Below the pieces are notes generated by a model. The model was not told where the DNA came from, made no database searches, and saw nothing but the letters and a program-made list of their open reading frames with translations. Positions 1-7,449 of a stretch of DNA of 64,000 bases are shown here, one piece after another. The position numbers and the translations under genes are program-made. Position 1 is the first letter of the stretch. Each line of letters begins with the position of its first letter. This stretch comes from Ramlibacter cellulosilyticus (lineage in GTDB: Bacteria; Pseudomonadota; Gammaproteobacteria; Burkholderiales; Burkholderiaceae_C): NCBI RefSeq assembly GCF_014297465.1, contig NZ_JACORT010000005.1, positions 1-64,000 of the forward strand. The letters are read 5' to 3'.

Positions 1-111
1 CCAGTCGTACTGCTCCTTCTCCACTGGGTCAGATGACCAGCCGCGAGCCCAACACTCCGCCAAGTACTCAAGCGGCCTTCCGAGCTCCTTGTACCGATGG
101 TAGGTGTTCAT
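1..111 (-). CDS. Partial integron-cassette ORF, unknown function
   Basis: An open frame of 37 codons starts with ATG at 111-109 and runs off the left edge. It begins four bases inside the next attC core, the usual spacing for a gene-cassette ORF, and lies on the same strand as the two complete cassette ORFs to its right. The visible peptide is polar and rich in Tyr, Trp and Glu (MNTYHRYKELGRPLEYLAEC at its start). No family is recognised. It is called a gene because of its position in the array, not because of its sequence. Confidence 0.5.
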   Translation of the reverse strand, partial: MNTYHRYKELGRPLEYLAECWARGWSSDPVEKEQYDW

Positions 112-114
112 GCC

Positions 115-228
115 GTCTAACGTAAAGGTGACCGGCACGTTGCAGCAATGCGCCGCGAGGTGCAGGATAGCCAACGGCGCCTCGCGGCGCATTGCTGCAA
201 CGTGTCCGAGTCGACCGACCTGTTAGAC
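115..228 (-). repeat. attC recombination site 1 of an integron array
   Basis: The site is bounded by GTCTAAC (115-121) and GTTAGAC (222-228), which fit the RYYYAAC and GTTRRRY boxes of attC. Between them lies a long imperfect palindrome whose inner arms pair perfectly (GCAGCAATGCGCCGCGAGG and its complement) around a loop of about 19 bases. Outer segments are identical to those of the site at 575-688. The orientation is taken from the flanking ORF: the minus-strand ORF at 223-561 places its TAA stop inside the box at 222-228, as cassette genes usually do. Confidence 0.85.
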
Positions 229-561
229 CGCACTTGCCTCCCGATACCCAAATGAGACGAATACAGGAGTGTCGCGGTCGTGCTGCCCACGCGCAAGCAC
301 CCAATATCCGGAACCATGCGGCCATGCAGCGAGCTCGGTGGCTTCGAGGTACAGGTCGGCCGCCAGCTGCTGGTCAGAAATGCGGGTGAACAACGGCGGG
401 CCAAGCTTCTCGCTCAATGTGCCAAGCCACTTCTGGAAATGCGCAGAGAACTCCGAGTGCGCCCGTTCGATTTCCTCGGGAGCGACTCCCGCCATCCACC
501 CTGTTTCCTCGAGGAACACCTCGCTGCTACGGGCGGAATCCAAGAGCGTTTCAACATCCAC
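223..561 (-). CDS. Gene-cassette protein, 112 aa, unknown function
   Basis: A GTG start at 561 follows the attC core of the right-hand site by 14 nt, and the TAA stop lies in the first box of the left-hand attC. ORF and attC therefore form one cassette of about 460 bp. The protein is soluble, acidic and without a signal peptide or membrane segment. Aromatic residues cluster near the C-terminus (HGSGYWVLARG). I do not recognise a family. Cassette genes in chromosomal arrays are usually promoterless and read from a promoter near attI or from the preceding cassette; no ribosome-binding site is evident. Confidence 0.65.
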   Translation of the reverse strand: MDVETLLDSARSSEVFLEETGWMAGVAPEEIERAHSEFSAHFQKWLGTLSEKLGPPLFTRISDQQLAADLYLEATELAAWPHGSGYWVLARGQHDRDTPVFVSFGYREASAV

Positions 562-574
562 GACGTTTCGTGCG

Positions 575-688
575 GTCTAACGTAAAGGTGACCGGCACGT
601 TGCGGCAAGGGGCCGCACGGTGCACGATTCCCAACGGCGCCGTGCGGCCCCTTGCCGCAACGTGTCCGAGTCGACCGACCTGTTAAGT
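575..688 (-). repeat. attC recombination site 2 of an integron array
   Basis: GTCTAAC (575-581) and GTTAAGT (682-688) bound a 114-bp imperfect palindrome, exactly the length of the attC at 115-228. The outer segments are the same in both sites. The inner stem differs in sequence but still pairs perfectly (GCGGCAAGGGGCCGCACGG and its complement). Conserved fold with a changed stem sequence is what is expected of attC sites, which IntI recognises as folded single strands. Confidence 0.85.
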
Positions 689-1093
689 CGCAGCGCGCGC
701 ACTTTCCGCCCCCTTCCGACTCCAGACCATGCCGCCAAAGAGCGAGCCTCCCACTAGGACGAGCAGGCCGAGGTAGTTGTACCAGGTGGAGGGCTCGCCT
801 GAGCGAACCATCAGCAGGATGCCGACGACCCCAAGGATGCAAGCACTCGCGAGGGCGACGACGTTGGCCGAGCTTCGGGCCATCGCTGTCCCCGCCCAAG
901 CGGCGACAGCCACGAGGACGAAGCGACTAAGAAGATCGGAGACAACAAACGCAGTCGATGAGCCGCCGCGCTCTCCGAAGGCTGGAAGCGCCAACCCGGC
1001 GAGTACCGCCTGGAGAAAGGTGGCGGCGCCGACCAAGACCAGTACAAGAACGGTTGCCGAGGCGATCTTGGGAAGGGAGGTTGGGCGAGACAT
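683..1093 (-). CDS. Gene-cassette membrane protein, 136 aa
   Basis: ATG at 1093-1091 lies 11 bp from a GTTAAAT core (1110-1104 on the minus strand), and the TAA stop is inside the attC box at 682-688. It is thus the first cassette next to the attI-like site. The protein has about four hydrophobic segments: residues 10-35, 45-70, 75-95 and 105-125. Short loops and a basic C-terminal tail (WSRKGAESARAAT) follow. No family is recognised. Small multi-pass membrane proteins of unknown role are common in environmental integron cassettes. Confidence 0.65.
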   Translation of the reverse strand: MSRPTSLPKIASATVLVLVLVGAATFLQAVLAGLALPAFGERGGSSTAFVVSDLLSRFVLVAVAAWAGTAMARSSANVVALASACILGVVGILLMVRSGEPSTWYNYLGLLVLVGGSLFGGMVWSRKGAESARAAT

Positions 1094-1103
1094 CGGTTCT
1101 GCG

Positions 1104-1184
1104 ATTTAACTGTAATTTCGAGCGCACGCACCCGCGCCATAAAACCTGCAAACCTGCGCCATAAGATCAACCGTGCGCCATAAG
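1104..1184 (-). other. attI-like primary integron site
   Basis: Read on the minus strand, a core GTTAAAT (1110-1104) is preceded by three direct repeats of TTATGGCGC: 1184-1176, 1164-1156 and, as TTATGGCGCG, 1142-1133. The nearest starts about 32 bp and the next about 54 bp from the core. In the class 1 site attI1, the IntI-binding direct repeats (GTTATGGAGCA and GTTACGCAGCA) start roughly 32 and 51 bp from the core. The sequence likeness is visible; the function is inferred. No integrase gene lies beside it. Confidence 0.5.
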
Positions 1185-1538
1185 CTGGCATCGCAGTCGC
1201 CCGCAAGTTCCTGCCCCGATTGCTGCTTTTGCATGGGACGCGATTATTCAGGTCGAAAAGCGCACGTGCAAGCCAGGCATGGTTGAAGCGCAACACGCGC
1301 CCCACCCGCGGCCCCGCGCCTCCTTTGCCGCAAGGTTCCTCCACGGGGAAATATCACCACCCCAGGGGCTGCAATCCGTCCCTTGCCCCAGGCGGCAGTG
1401 CACGCCACAGGAGCTCAGCGGCCGCGGCCCCCCTCGCACGTAGGCCACCAACTACACCAACCCTCTCACAACCTTTCTCCCCCCGCACCCTCCCCCTTGC
1501 TACCTTCGTCCCATCACCGAAATGCAAGGAGAAAACCC
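1185..1538. other. Gene-free stretch right of the attI-like site
   Basis: About 350 bp with no convincing coding frame. An integron integrase would be expected here, usually divergent from the cassettes. I looked in all frames for its C-terminal hallmarks (HxLRH and HTHV-type motifs) and found none. The last 15 bases hold the AAGGAG ribosome-binding site of the hemerythrin gene. Confidence 0.6.
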
Positions 1539-1979
1539 ATGGCTCAACAAGATGCGACCGTACTGCTCGACGAAGACCACAACGAAGTGATCCGCATGTT
1601 CGAGCAGTACAAGGCTGCGCACGATGCACGGCGCCAGCAGGTGCTGGCGTCCGAGATCTGCCAGTCGCTGCTGGTGCACATGCAGATCGAGGAAGAGATC
1701 TTCTATCCGGCCTACCAGCAGGCAACCGGCGACGAAGAGGTGTTGAAGGACTCGCGCAAGGAGCACAAGGAAGCGCGCGAGCTGATCGCCAAGATCGACG
1801 CGGACCGCCAGAACGCGAAGCTGATGCTCGATCTCGAGGACGCGATCCTGCACCACGTGAACGACGAGCGCGAGAAGATGTTCCCGAAGGCGCGCGCCGC
1901 GCAAGGCATGGACCTCATGCGGCTGGGAGACCAGCTGCAGCTGCGCAAGACCGAACTGATGGAAGCGCACCCCGCCTGA
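1539..1979 (+). CDS. Hemerythrin-like (HHE) domain protein
   Basis: A 146-residue cytoplasmic four-helix protein of the hemerythrin HHE type, which binds a diiron centre used for O2 or NO sensing or for iron handling. Candidate ligands are visible in order: H14 (DEDHNE), H47 with E51 (LLVHMQIEEE), H76 (RKEHKEA), and H105/H106 with E110 (ILHHVNDERE). The ATG at 1539 is chosen because AAGGAG precedes it by 8 nt; the longer upstream frame has no such site. It stands alone after the integron remnant and converges with trhA. The exact role is not shown by the sequence. Confidence 0.88.
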   Translation: MAQQDATVLLDEDHNEVIRMFEQYKAAHDARRQQVLASEICQSLLVHMQIEEEIFYPAYQQATGDEEVLKDSRKEHKEARELIAKIDADRQNAKLMLDLEDAILHHVNDEREKMFPKARAAQGMDLMRLGDQLQLRKTELMEAHPA

Positions 1980-2008
1980 GGTGCGTCACGACGAAAACGC
2001 GGCGTCCT

Positions 2009-2656
2009 TCAGGGTGCCGCGTAGCGCAGCACCGCCACGAAGTGGCAGCCGCTCGCGCCCAGCACCAGCAGGTGCCACACGAAGTGCGCGTACGGCACGC
2101 GCTCGTCCAGGTGGAACACGATCGCGCCCAGCGTGTACAGCACGCCACCGCTCACGATCAGCGCCAGGCCTTCCTGCGGCACGGTGCGCAGCAGCGGATC
2201 GAGGATGAAGACCGACAACCAGCCCAGCACGAGGTAAGCGGCCGTCGACAGCACCGGATGCGTGAGCCGGTTGGCGCACTTGGCCACCGTGCCCGCCGTG
2301 GCGATCAGCCACACGAGCCCCAGCACCCAGTAGCCGCCGTCCTCCGCGAGGCTGCCCAGCATGAAAGGCGTGTAGGTGCCGGCGATGAACAGGAAGATCG
2401 CCGCGTGGTCCAGCCGGCGCAGCAGGTCCTTGGTCGCGCCGGGCGGCAGCCAGTGGTAGGCCGCCGAGACCGAGAAGAGGAGGATCATCGACGCGCAGTA
2501 CACCGCGGCGGCCAGCCCGTGCACCGCGCCCGCGTCCAGCGCATGCTGGATCAGCTGCGGACTGAAGATCGCGGCGAGGACGGCACCCAGCCCGTGGCTG
2601 AGCGAGTTCGCAACCTCTTCCTTCGGCGACTGGGCACGGCATGCGGCGGTGGCCAT
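2009..2656 (-). CDS. trhA: PAQR family membrane homeostasis protein TrhA (hemolysin III)
   Basis: A 215-residue inner-membrane protein with about seven hydrophobic segments, the usual length for bacterial TrhA/HlyIII. PAQR signature residues are present: SHGLG near residue 20, RRLDHAAIF in the middle, and HxxxH-like histidines near the C-terminus (FVWHLLVLGASGCH). Members help maintain membrane fluidity or act as hydrolase-like PAQR proteins. The start at 2656 is preferred to an ATG 24 nt upstream because GGGAG lies 6 nt before it. It is monocistronic, convergent with the hemerythrin gene and downstream of the RraA-like gene. Confidence 0.9.
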   Translation of the reverse strand: MATAACRAQSPKEEVANSLSHGLGAVLAAIFSPQLIQHALDAGAVHGLAAAVYCASMILLFSVSAAYHWLPPGATKDLLRRLDHAAIFLFIAGTYTPFMLGSLAEDGGYWVLGLVWLIATAGTVAKCANRLTHPVLSTAAYLVLGWLSVFILDPLLRTVPQEGLALIVSGGVLYTLGAIVFHLDERVPYAHFVWHLLVLGASGCHFVAVLRYAAP

Positions 2657-2769
2657 GGAATCTCCCTTCTTGGACTGCATCCTTGCAGCCCCCGGGAGCC
2701 CACCTTGTCAGCCGCACGCTGGCAGCCCGCGTCGGAAAGCGGCGGTTGTCGGCGCCAGCCGCCCGCGAA

Positions 2770-3417
2770 CTAGAACTTCCCGAATCGCCTGTACGCCTCC
2801 TGCGGATCCACCCCGCCCAGGATGGCCGTGCGAACCTTGTTCTCCGTGGCGATCGCCGCTTCCGCCTTCTCCAGCACGTCCTCCACGATCGCCTTCGGCA
2901 CGCGCACCAGGCCGTCGCGGTCGCCAAGCAGGTAGTCGCCCGGCGCGACGATCACGTCGCCGATGCGGATGTCGACGTCCACCGCGCGCGGCAGCCAGTA
3001 GCCCACGATGTCGCGCGGCGTGAATCCGCGCGACCAGGTCTGGAACCCCATGGCGAGCAGGAAGTCGACGTCGCGCACGTAGCCGTCCGCGACGCAACCG
3101 AGCACGCCCTTGTTCTTCAGGGTCTCGGCGGAGAGCTCGCCCATGTGCGCCACCACGCGGTCGTTCGGCTGGCTCACCCACAGGTGGCCGGGCTTCGCTC
3201 GCGACAGCAAACCGGTCCAGGCGAGCAGCGTCTCGTGCGCATCGGCGCGCGGGTCCACGCGGCCGTCGATGGTGAAGGCCGGGCCCGCGAGGCGACGCTC
3301 CGGAAAGAGCGGTCGCAGTTCGGCGGGCAGCGTGAAGTCGCGCAGCCCCATCGCGCGCATCACGTCGTGCACGACGCCCGTGTAGCACTGGGCCAGGCGT
3401 TCGCTCGTTCTGTCCAT
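2770..3417 (-). CDS. RraA-like / 4-hydroxy-4-methyl-2-oxoglutarate aldolase family protein
   Basis: A 215-residue protein of the RraA/HMG-CHA aldolase fold. Many members are class II, metal-dependent pyruvate aldolases or oxaloacetate decarboxylases; others bind RNase E. Family segments visible include GPAFTIDG, GCVADGYVRDVD (the G-x-R-D metal/substrate region) and GDVIVAPGDYLLGDRDG. The ATG at 3417 is preceded by GGAGGAGGAA. It lies 18 nt after an enolase-superfamily gene on the same strand, so a dehydratase-then-aldolase route for a sugar or hydroxy acid is likely. The substrate cannot be read from the sequence. Confidence 0.85.
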   Translation of the reverse strand: MDRTSERLAQCYTGVVHDVMRAMGLRDFTLPAELRPLFPERRLAGPAFTIDGRVDPRADAHETLLAWTGLLSRAKPGHLWVSQPNDRVVAHMGELSAETLKNKGVLGCVADGYVRDVDFLLAMGFQTWSRGFTPRDIVGYWLPRAVDVDIRIGDVIVAPGDYLLGDRDGLVRVPKAIVEDVLEKAEAAIATENKVRTAILGGVDPQEAYRRFGKF

Positions 3418-3435
3418 GGCAGCTTCCTCCTCCAT

Positions 3436-4524
3436 TCAGGCGCGGATCGCCTGCAGCCGTTCCCAGTCGAACGCGATGCCGTGGCCGGGGCGGTCCGGCG
3501 CGAGCGCGCAGCCGTCCTCGATGCGCAGCGGCTCCGCGATGTAGGCGTCCAGGCCGAAGCCGTGCGCCTCCAGGAAGTCGCCATTGGGCACCGCGGCCAG
3601 CAGGTGCACCGTCACGTCGTGCGCGCCATGCGAGGTGACGGGCAGGTTGTACGCCTCGGCCAGGTGCGCGATCTTCAGGAAGGCGGTGATGCCGCCGCAG
3701 TTGGTCACGTCCGGCTCGGGGAAGCTCACGCCGCCTTCCGCGACCAGCTGCTTGAACTCCCACAGCGTGCGCAGGTTCTCGCCGGCCGCGATGGGAATGC
3801 CGGCCTCGCGCACCACGCGCACGTGGCCGGCGACATCGTCGGGGACGATCGGCTCCTCCAGCCACGTGAGGTCGTAGGGCTGGAAGGCGCGCGCCGCGCG
3901 GATCGCCTGGTCGGCCGTCCACTTCATGTTCGCATCCGCCATCAGCGGAAAGCCGTCCCCGAGATGGCGGCGCATCGAAGCGACGCGCTCCACGTCCTCG
4001 GACAGGCGCTCGCGTCCCACCTTCATCTTGATCGCGCGGAAGCCCCGCTCCAGGTTCGCATCGGTCTGGCGCAGCAGCTGGTCCACCGGCAGGTGCAGGT
4101 CGATCCCGCCCGCGTAGCAGCGCACGCGAGGCGCGTGTCCGCCCAGCAGCTTCCACAGCGGCTGGCCGAGGCGTCGCGCCTTCAGGTCCCACAAGGCCAT
4201 GTCCAGCGCCGACAGGGCCAGCACCGTGGGCCCGCCGCGGCCGCCGTAGTGCGAAGCCCACCACAGGCGCTTCCACAGGTGCTCGATGCGGTCCGCGTCC
4301 TCGCCGATCGCCACCTCGGGGAAGTCGCGGCGCAGCACCGCGTCGATCGCCGCGCCGTTGCGGCCGCAGGTGAAGGTGTAGCCCACGCCCTGCTCGCCGT
4401 CGGCGTCGCGCACCCTCACGGTGTTCAGCTCGAAGGCGCGCATCTCCCCGTGCATCGCGTCGGTGAGCGCCGTGGGCAGCGGCAGGCGGTAATAGCCCGG
4501 TTCGATCGCGGTCAGGACGGCCAT
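3436..4524 (-). CDS. Mandelate racemase / muconate-lactonizing enzyme family protein
   Basis: A 362-residue enolase-superfamily enzyme with an N-terminal capping domain and a TIM barrel. The KxK base motif (IKMKVG), the Mg ligands in ADANMKW, LEEP and AGEN, and a C-terminal histidine (TSHGAHD) are all visible, so it should be catalytically complete. Family members abstract the alpha proton of a carboxylate, mostly as acid-sugar dehydratases or racemases. It is the first gene of a two-gene operon with the RraA-like aldolase and is divergent from an aldo/keto reductase 65 bp away. The specific substrate is unknown. Confidence 0.88.
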   Translation of the reverse strand: MAVLTAIEPGYYRLPLPTALTDAMHGEMRAFELNTVRVRDADGEQGVGYTFTCGRNGAAIDAVLRRDFPEVAIGEDADRIEHLWKRLWWASHYGGRGGPTVLALSALDMALWDLKARRLGQPLWKLLGGHAPRVRCYAGGIDLHLPVDQLLRQTDANLERGFRAIKMKVGRERLSEDVERVASMRRHLGDGFPLMADANMKWTADQAIRAARAFQPYDLTWLEEPIVPDDVAGHVRVVREAGIPIAAGENLRTLWEFKQLVAEGGVSFPEPDVTNCGGITAFLKIAHLAEAYNLPVTSHGAHDVTVHLLAAVPNGDFLEAHGFGLDAYIAEPLRIEDGCALAPDRPGHGIAFDWERLQAIRA

Positions 4525-4589
4525 GGCGCGGTGTATGCCATGGCCCGCGGCCGGGCCATCGTGGTTTTCCTTGAGCGCATACTGCGCGC

Positions 4590-5420
4590 ATGCAACGCAT
4601 GCTCCCTTGCGGCGAGACGGTGCCCGCCCTCGGCCAGGGCACCTGGAACATCGGCGACGATCCGCGCCTGCGCCGGCAGGAGATCGCTGCCTTGCACCGC
4701 GGCCTCGACCTGGGCCTCACCCTGGTGGACACCGCCGAGATGTACGGCGACGGCCGCTCCGAGGAACTCGTGGGCGAGGCGATCGCGGGCCGCCGCGACG
4801 AAGTCTTCCTCGTGAGCAAGGTCTACCCGCACAACGCGTCGCGGCGCGCGATGCCGCGCTCCTGCGAGGCGAGCCTGCGGCGGCTGCGCGTGGAGACGAT
4901 CGATCTCTACCTGCTGCACTGGCCGGGCGCCGTGCCGCTGGCGGAGACGGTGGAGGCCTTCGAGGCCCTGCAGCGCGCGGGCAAGATCCGCCACTGGGGC
5001 GTCAGCAACTTCGACACCGACGCGATGCAGGAACTGTGGGACACGCCGGGCGGCAGCGCGGCGCAGGTGAACCAGGTGCTCTACAACCTCGGCGAGCGCG
5101 GCATCGAATGGGACCTCCAGCCCTGGATGCGCGAGCGCCGCATGCCGCTGATGGCGTACTCGCCGTTCGACCAGGGCCGGCTGTTGCGCCACCCTGCGCT
5201 GCTGCGCTTCGCGCAGGAGCACGGCATGACGCCCGCACGGGTCGCCATCGCCTGGCTGCTGGCGCGCGACGACGTGATCGCGATCCCGAAGGCAAGCGAT
5301 ACGCGCCGCGTGGAGGAGAACGCCGCAGCGCTGGCCCAGCCGTTGTCGGCGCAGCAGCTGCCGACGGCCCGACGCCGCTCGCGATGCTCTGAGCTGCCTC
5401 ATCCGCCGTGTTGGCGATGA
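4590..5420 (+). CDS. Aldo/keto reductase with disrupted C-terminus
   Basis: A 276-residue NAD(P)H-dependent aldo/keto reductase. The catalytic tetrad is visible: Asp and Tyr in VDTAEMYG, Lys in VSKVYP, His in LLHWPG; GVSNF and the cofactor segment IPKAS also fit. The C-terminus is odd. After LSAQQL (to about 5360) the frame reads a non-family Arg-rich tail, while the -1 frame from the same point reads DGPTPLAML and stops at 5392, the usual ending of this family. A deletion of 1 (mod 3) bases near 5358-5365 is inferred, either a real mutation or a sequence error. The core may still fold. Confidence 0.8.
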   Translation: MQRMLPCGETVPALGQGTWNIGDDPRLRRQEIAALHRGLDLGLTLVDTAEMYGDGRSEELVGEAIAGRRDEVFLVSKVYPHNASRRAMPRSCEASLRRLRVETIDLYLLHWPGAVPLAETVEAFEALQRAGKIRHWGVSNFDTDAMQELWDTPGGSAAQVNQVLYNLGERGIEWDLQPWMRERRMPLMAYSPFDQGRLLRHPALLRFAQEHGMTPARVAIAWLLARDDVIAIPKASDTRRVEENAAALAQPLSAQQLPTARRRSRCSELPHPPCWR

Positions 5421-5530
5421 ACGGTCGCCATCGATCGTCGATCTGCTGAATATGCACGCATCCCAGGTGAACGCCTGCGCGCCTACGCGGTCTATCGGAG
5501 CCGTCCTACAAAACAGGCCCGACCGCAACG

Positions 5531-6220
5531 ATGCAGAGCTTCCGTCCTTCCACCGTCCGTACCGCCGCCGTGATCGCGTTCCTCGGGTGTTCCGCCCTGT
5601 CGAGCCATGCGGGCCCGACCATGCAGAAGCACCCGTCCGCGCAACCGGCTGCGAAGGCGGTGGCGGCGATCGCTGCGCGCGCCGCGGGCGCGACGGCGGC
5701 CAAGGCGGTCGCGGCGGTGCACGGCCCCAAGGACCTGCACAAGAAGATGCGCTGGGTGCCCGTGCGCCAGGGCGGCAAGACGCTGCGCACGCTGGACGAG
5801 GCCTCGCGCCTGATGCTTGCGCGCTCCGCCGCGGACCACGCGGGCCTGGCGAGCGTCGGTCTCATGGGGCGCAACGGCGTCGCCAGCGTCGGCCTGGCGC
5901 AGTTCGAACCGGCCACGGCCAAGGGCCTCGGCCTGCAGGATCCCAACGACCCCGTGCAGGCCGTGCACGCCGCCGCCGTCTACATGAAGCATGGCGCCGA
6001 GTGGGCGTCGCGCAAGATCGCGCACCTGAAGCTCTCGCCGCAGGAGCGCGCGGCCAAGCTGCGCGAAGGCGTGTCGGTCTACTACAACCTGTCGGTCCGC
6101 GGCCGCAACAAGTGGGACGGCATCAACACCGCCTCGCTGCCCGTCGAGACGCAGCGCCACATCGCGAACGTGCGCACCGGCGCGCAGGAGGCCCTGCAGC
6201 TCGCCGGCCAGTTCGCCTGA
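5531..6220 (+). CDS. Secreted lytic-transglycosylase-like protein
   Basis: A 229-residue exported protein with a signal peptide (hydrophobic residues 11-25, cleavage near SHA-GP), an Ala/Lys-rich linker, and an SLT-like domain from about residue 95. GLAQFEPATAKGLGL followed by DPNDPVQAVHAAAVYM matches the lytic-transglycosylase segment that binds muropeptide. The upstream block, where these enzymes carry the catalytic Glu-Ser, reads LASVGLMGRNGVASVG and shows no Glu. It may be inactive, bind glycan only, or belong to a divergent subfamily. It converges with the DUF3237 gene. Confidence 0.65.
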   Translation: MQSFRPSTVRTAAVIAFLGCSALSSHAGPTMQKHPSAQPAAKAVAAIAARAAGATAAKAVAAVHGPKDLHKKMRWVPVRQGGKTLRTLDEASRLMLARSAADHAGLASVGLMGRNGVASVGLAQFEPATAKGLGLQDPNDPVQAVHAAAVYMKHGAEWASRKIAHLKLSPQERAAKLREGVSVYYNLSVRGRNKWDGINTASLPVETQRHIANVRTGAQEALQLAGQFA

Positions 6221-6221
6221 T

Positions 6222-6689
6222 TCAGGCGAGTTCGAAGGCGCTGATCTCCACCCGGTCCGGACGCCGCACGCCCGTGCCCACGAAGATGCGCTCGTTGATC
6301 CAGCGCAGCGAAGGCGCTGCCGTCTCGAACGAGGGCACGCAGCGGAAATACACCTGCGACGGATCCACGGGCTCGCCGCGGATCAACTTCGCCGTGACTT
6401 CCGCGGACGCGACGCGGATCGCGCTGTTCTGCACGAAGATCAATTCGCCGGCTTCGGTCTCCAGCAGGTACCGCGCGTCCAGCCGGGCGAGCGTTGGTGC
6501 GACGATCAGCTGGAAGTCCGCGCCGCCGGGCACGACACGGGCCTTCCAGCCGTCGCCCTGTACTTCGCCTCCGAGGATGGAGATGACGCGGCGGCGGCCG
6601 GCGGGCGTGTCGCCCACTTCATGGGGCGCGGCGACCTCGATGGAGAGGTCGGCGAAGAAACGCAGTTCGGGCGAGGACAATCTAGCCAT
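6222..6689 (-). CDS. DUF3237 family protein
   Basis: A 155-residue soluble protein of the DUF3237 family, a small lipocalin-like beta barrel of unknown activity. Family-like segments are ISILGGEVQGDG near the start, GGADFQLIV, DARYLLET and the C-terminal VGTGVRR. Its stop lies 2 bp from the stop of the convergent transglycosylase-like gene, and its start is 16 bp from the divergent dipeptidase gene. It is a single-gene unit with no signal peptide. Confidence 0.82.
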   Translation of the reverse strand: MARLSSPELRFFADLSIEVAAPHEVGDTPAGRRRVISILGGEVQGDGWKARVVPGGADFQLIVAPTLARLDARYLLETEAGELIFVQNSAIRVASAEVTAKLIRGEPVDPSQVYFRCVPSFETAAPSLRWINERIFVGTGVRRPDRVEISAFELA

Positions 6690-6705
6690 GGCAGGATGAT
6701 GCCCG

Positions 6706-7305
6706 ATGCGCTGCGAAGACGTTTCCTCCCACCCCGACTTCCGCCACCTGCCCAGCCTCCCGGGCCTGGCCGTCGACCTGCGCTATGCCGGCACCGACAA
6801 CTTCGTCGGCCGCAACCTGTACGGCGCGCTGGATTGCGCCTACCTCCACCACCTGGCCGCCACCGGCATGCAGCGCGCCGTGGCCGTGCTGGCGCGCGAA
6901 GCGCCGGGCTACCGGCTGCTGGTGCTCGACGCCTTGCGGCCGCACCGCGTGCAGATCCAGCTCTGGGACCACCTCGAGGGCACGGACTTGCGCCAGTACG
7001 TCGCCGATCCGGCGCGCGGGTCCATCCACTCCTTCGGCATGGCACTCGATGCGACGCTGACCGACGCCCAGGGCCGCGAGCTGGACATGGGCACGGGCTA
7101 CGACGCGATGACCGAGCTCTCCCACCCCAAGCTGGAAGCGGAGCACCTGGTGAGCGGCCGGCTCAGCCCGCGGCAGGTGGGCAACCGCGAACTCCTGCGC
7201 AAGGTGATGTTCGAAGGCGGGTTCCGCGGCATCGACAACGAGTGGTGGCACTTCGAAATGCTGGACCGCGACCACGTCCGCAAGACCTTCCTCCGGGTCG
7301 ACTGA
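6706..7305 (+). CDS. ddpX: D-alanyl-D-alanine dipeptidase (VanX/DdpX family)
   Basis: A 199-residue zinc dipeptidase that splits D-Ala-D-Ala. The zinc and catalytic signature is complete: SIHSFGMALD (SxHxxGxAxD) and EWWHFE (ExxH). The arginine segment DALRPHRVQ corresponds to the substrate-contact loop. There is no signal peptide, so it should act in the cytoplasm, like E. coli DdpX, probably in recycling cell-wall dipeptide rather than in vancomycin resistance; no van genes are nearby. It ends at a hairpin terminator at 7321-7342. Confidence 0.9.
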   Translation: MRCEDVSSHPDFRHLPSLPGLAVDLRYAGTDNFVGRNLYGALDCAYLHHLAATGMQRAVAVLAREAPGYRLLVLDALRPHRVQIQLWDHLEGTDLRQYVADPARGSIHSFGMALDATLTDAQGRELDMGTGYDAMTELSHPKLEAEHLVSGRLSPRQVGNRELLRKVMFEGGFRGIDNEWWHFEMLDRDHVRKTFLRVD

Positions 7306-7320
7306 GCCCCAGCCGAAAAA

Positions 7321-7342
7321 AAAGCCACCTCGCGGTGGCTTT
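7321..7342. terminator. Rho-independent terminator after ddpX
   Basis: A perfect 9-bp stem AAAGCCACC / GGTGGCTTT closes a four-base TCGC loop and is preceded by an A-run on the plus strand. It lies 16 bp after the dipeptidase stop codon. The arms carry the T/A tracts themselves, so it could stop transcription from both sides. Confidence 0.75.
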
Positions 7343-7449
7343 CAAGTCCTTGGAAGGACGTCGTTGGGAGGGGAGCAGTGTGCCCGGCTTTCGCCCGTTT
7401 TGCATCGTCCTTTGGTCCTATTGCCGTCCCACGACGGGGACAATGGGGC

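Noticed and set aside
1200-1538. Possible integrase remnant beside the attI-like site
   Set aside because: No frame shows tyrosine-recombinase motifs; the open frames there are low-complexity.
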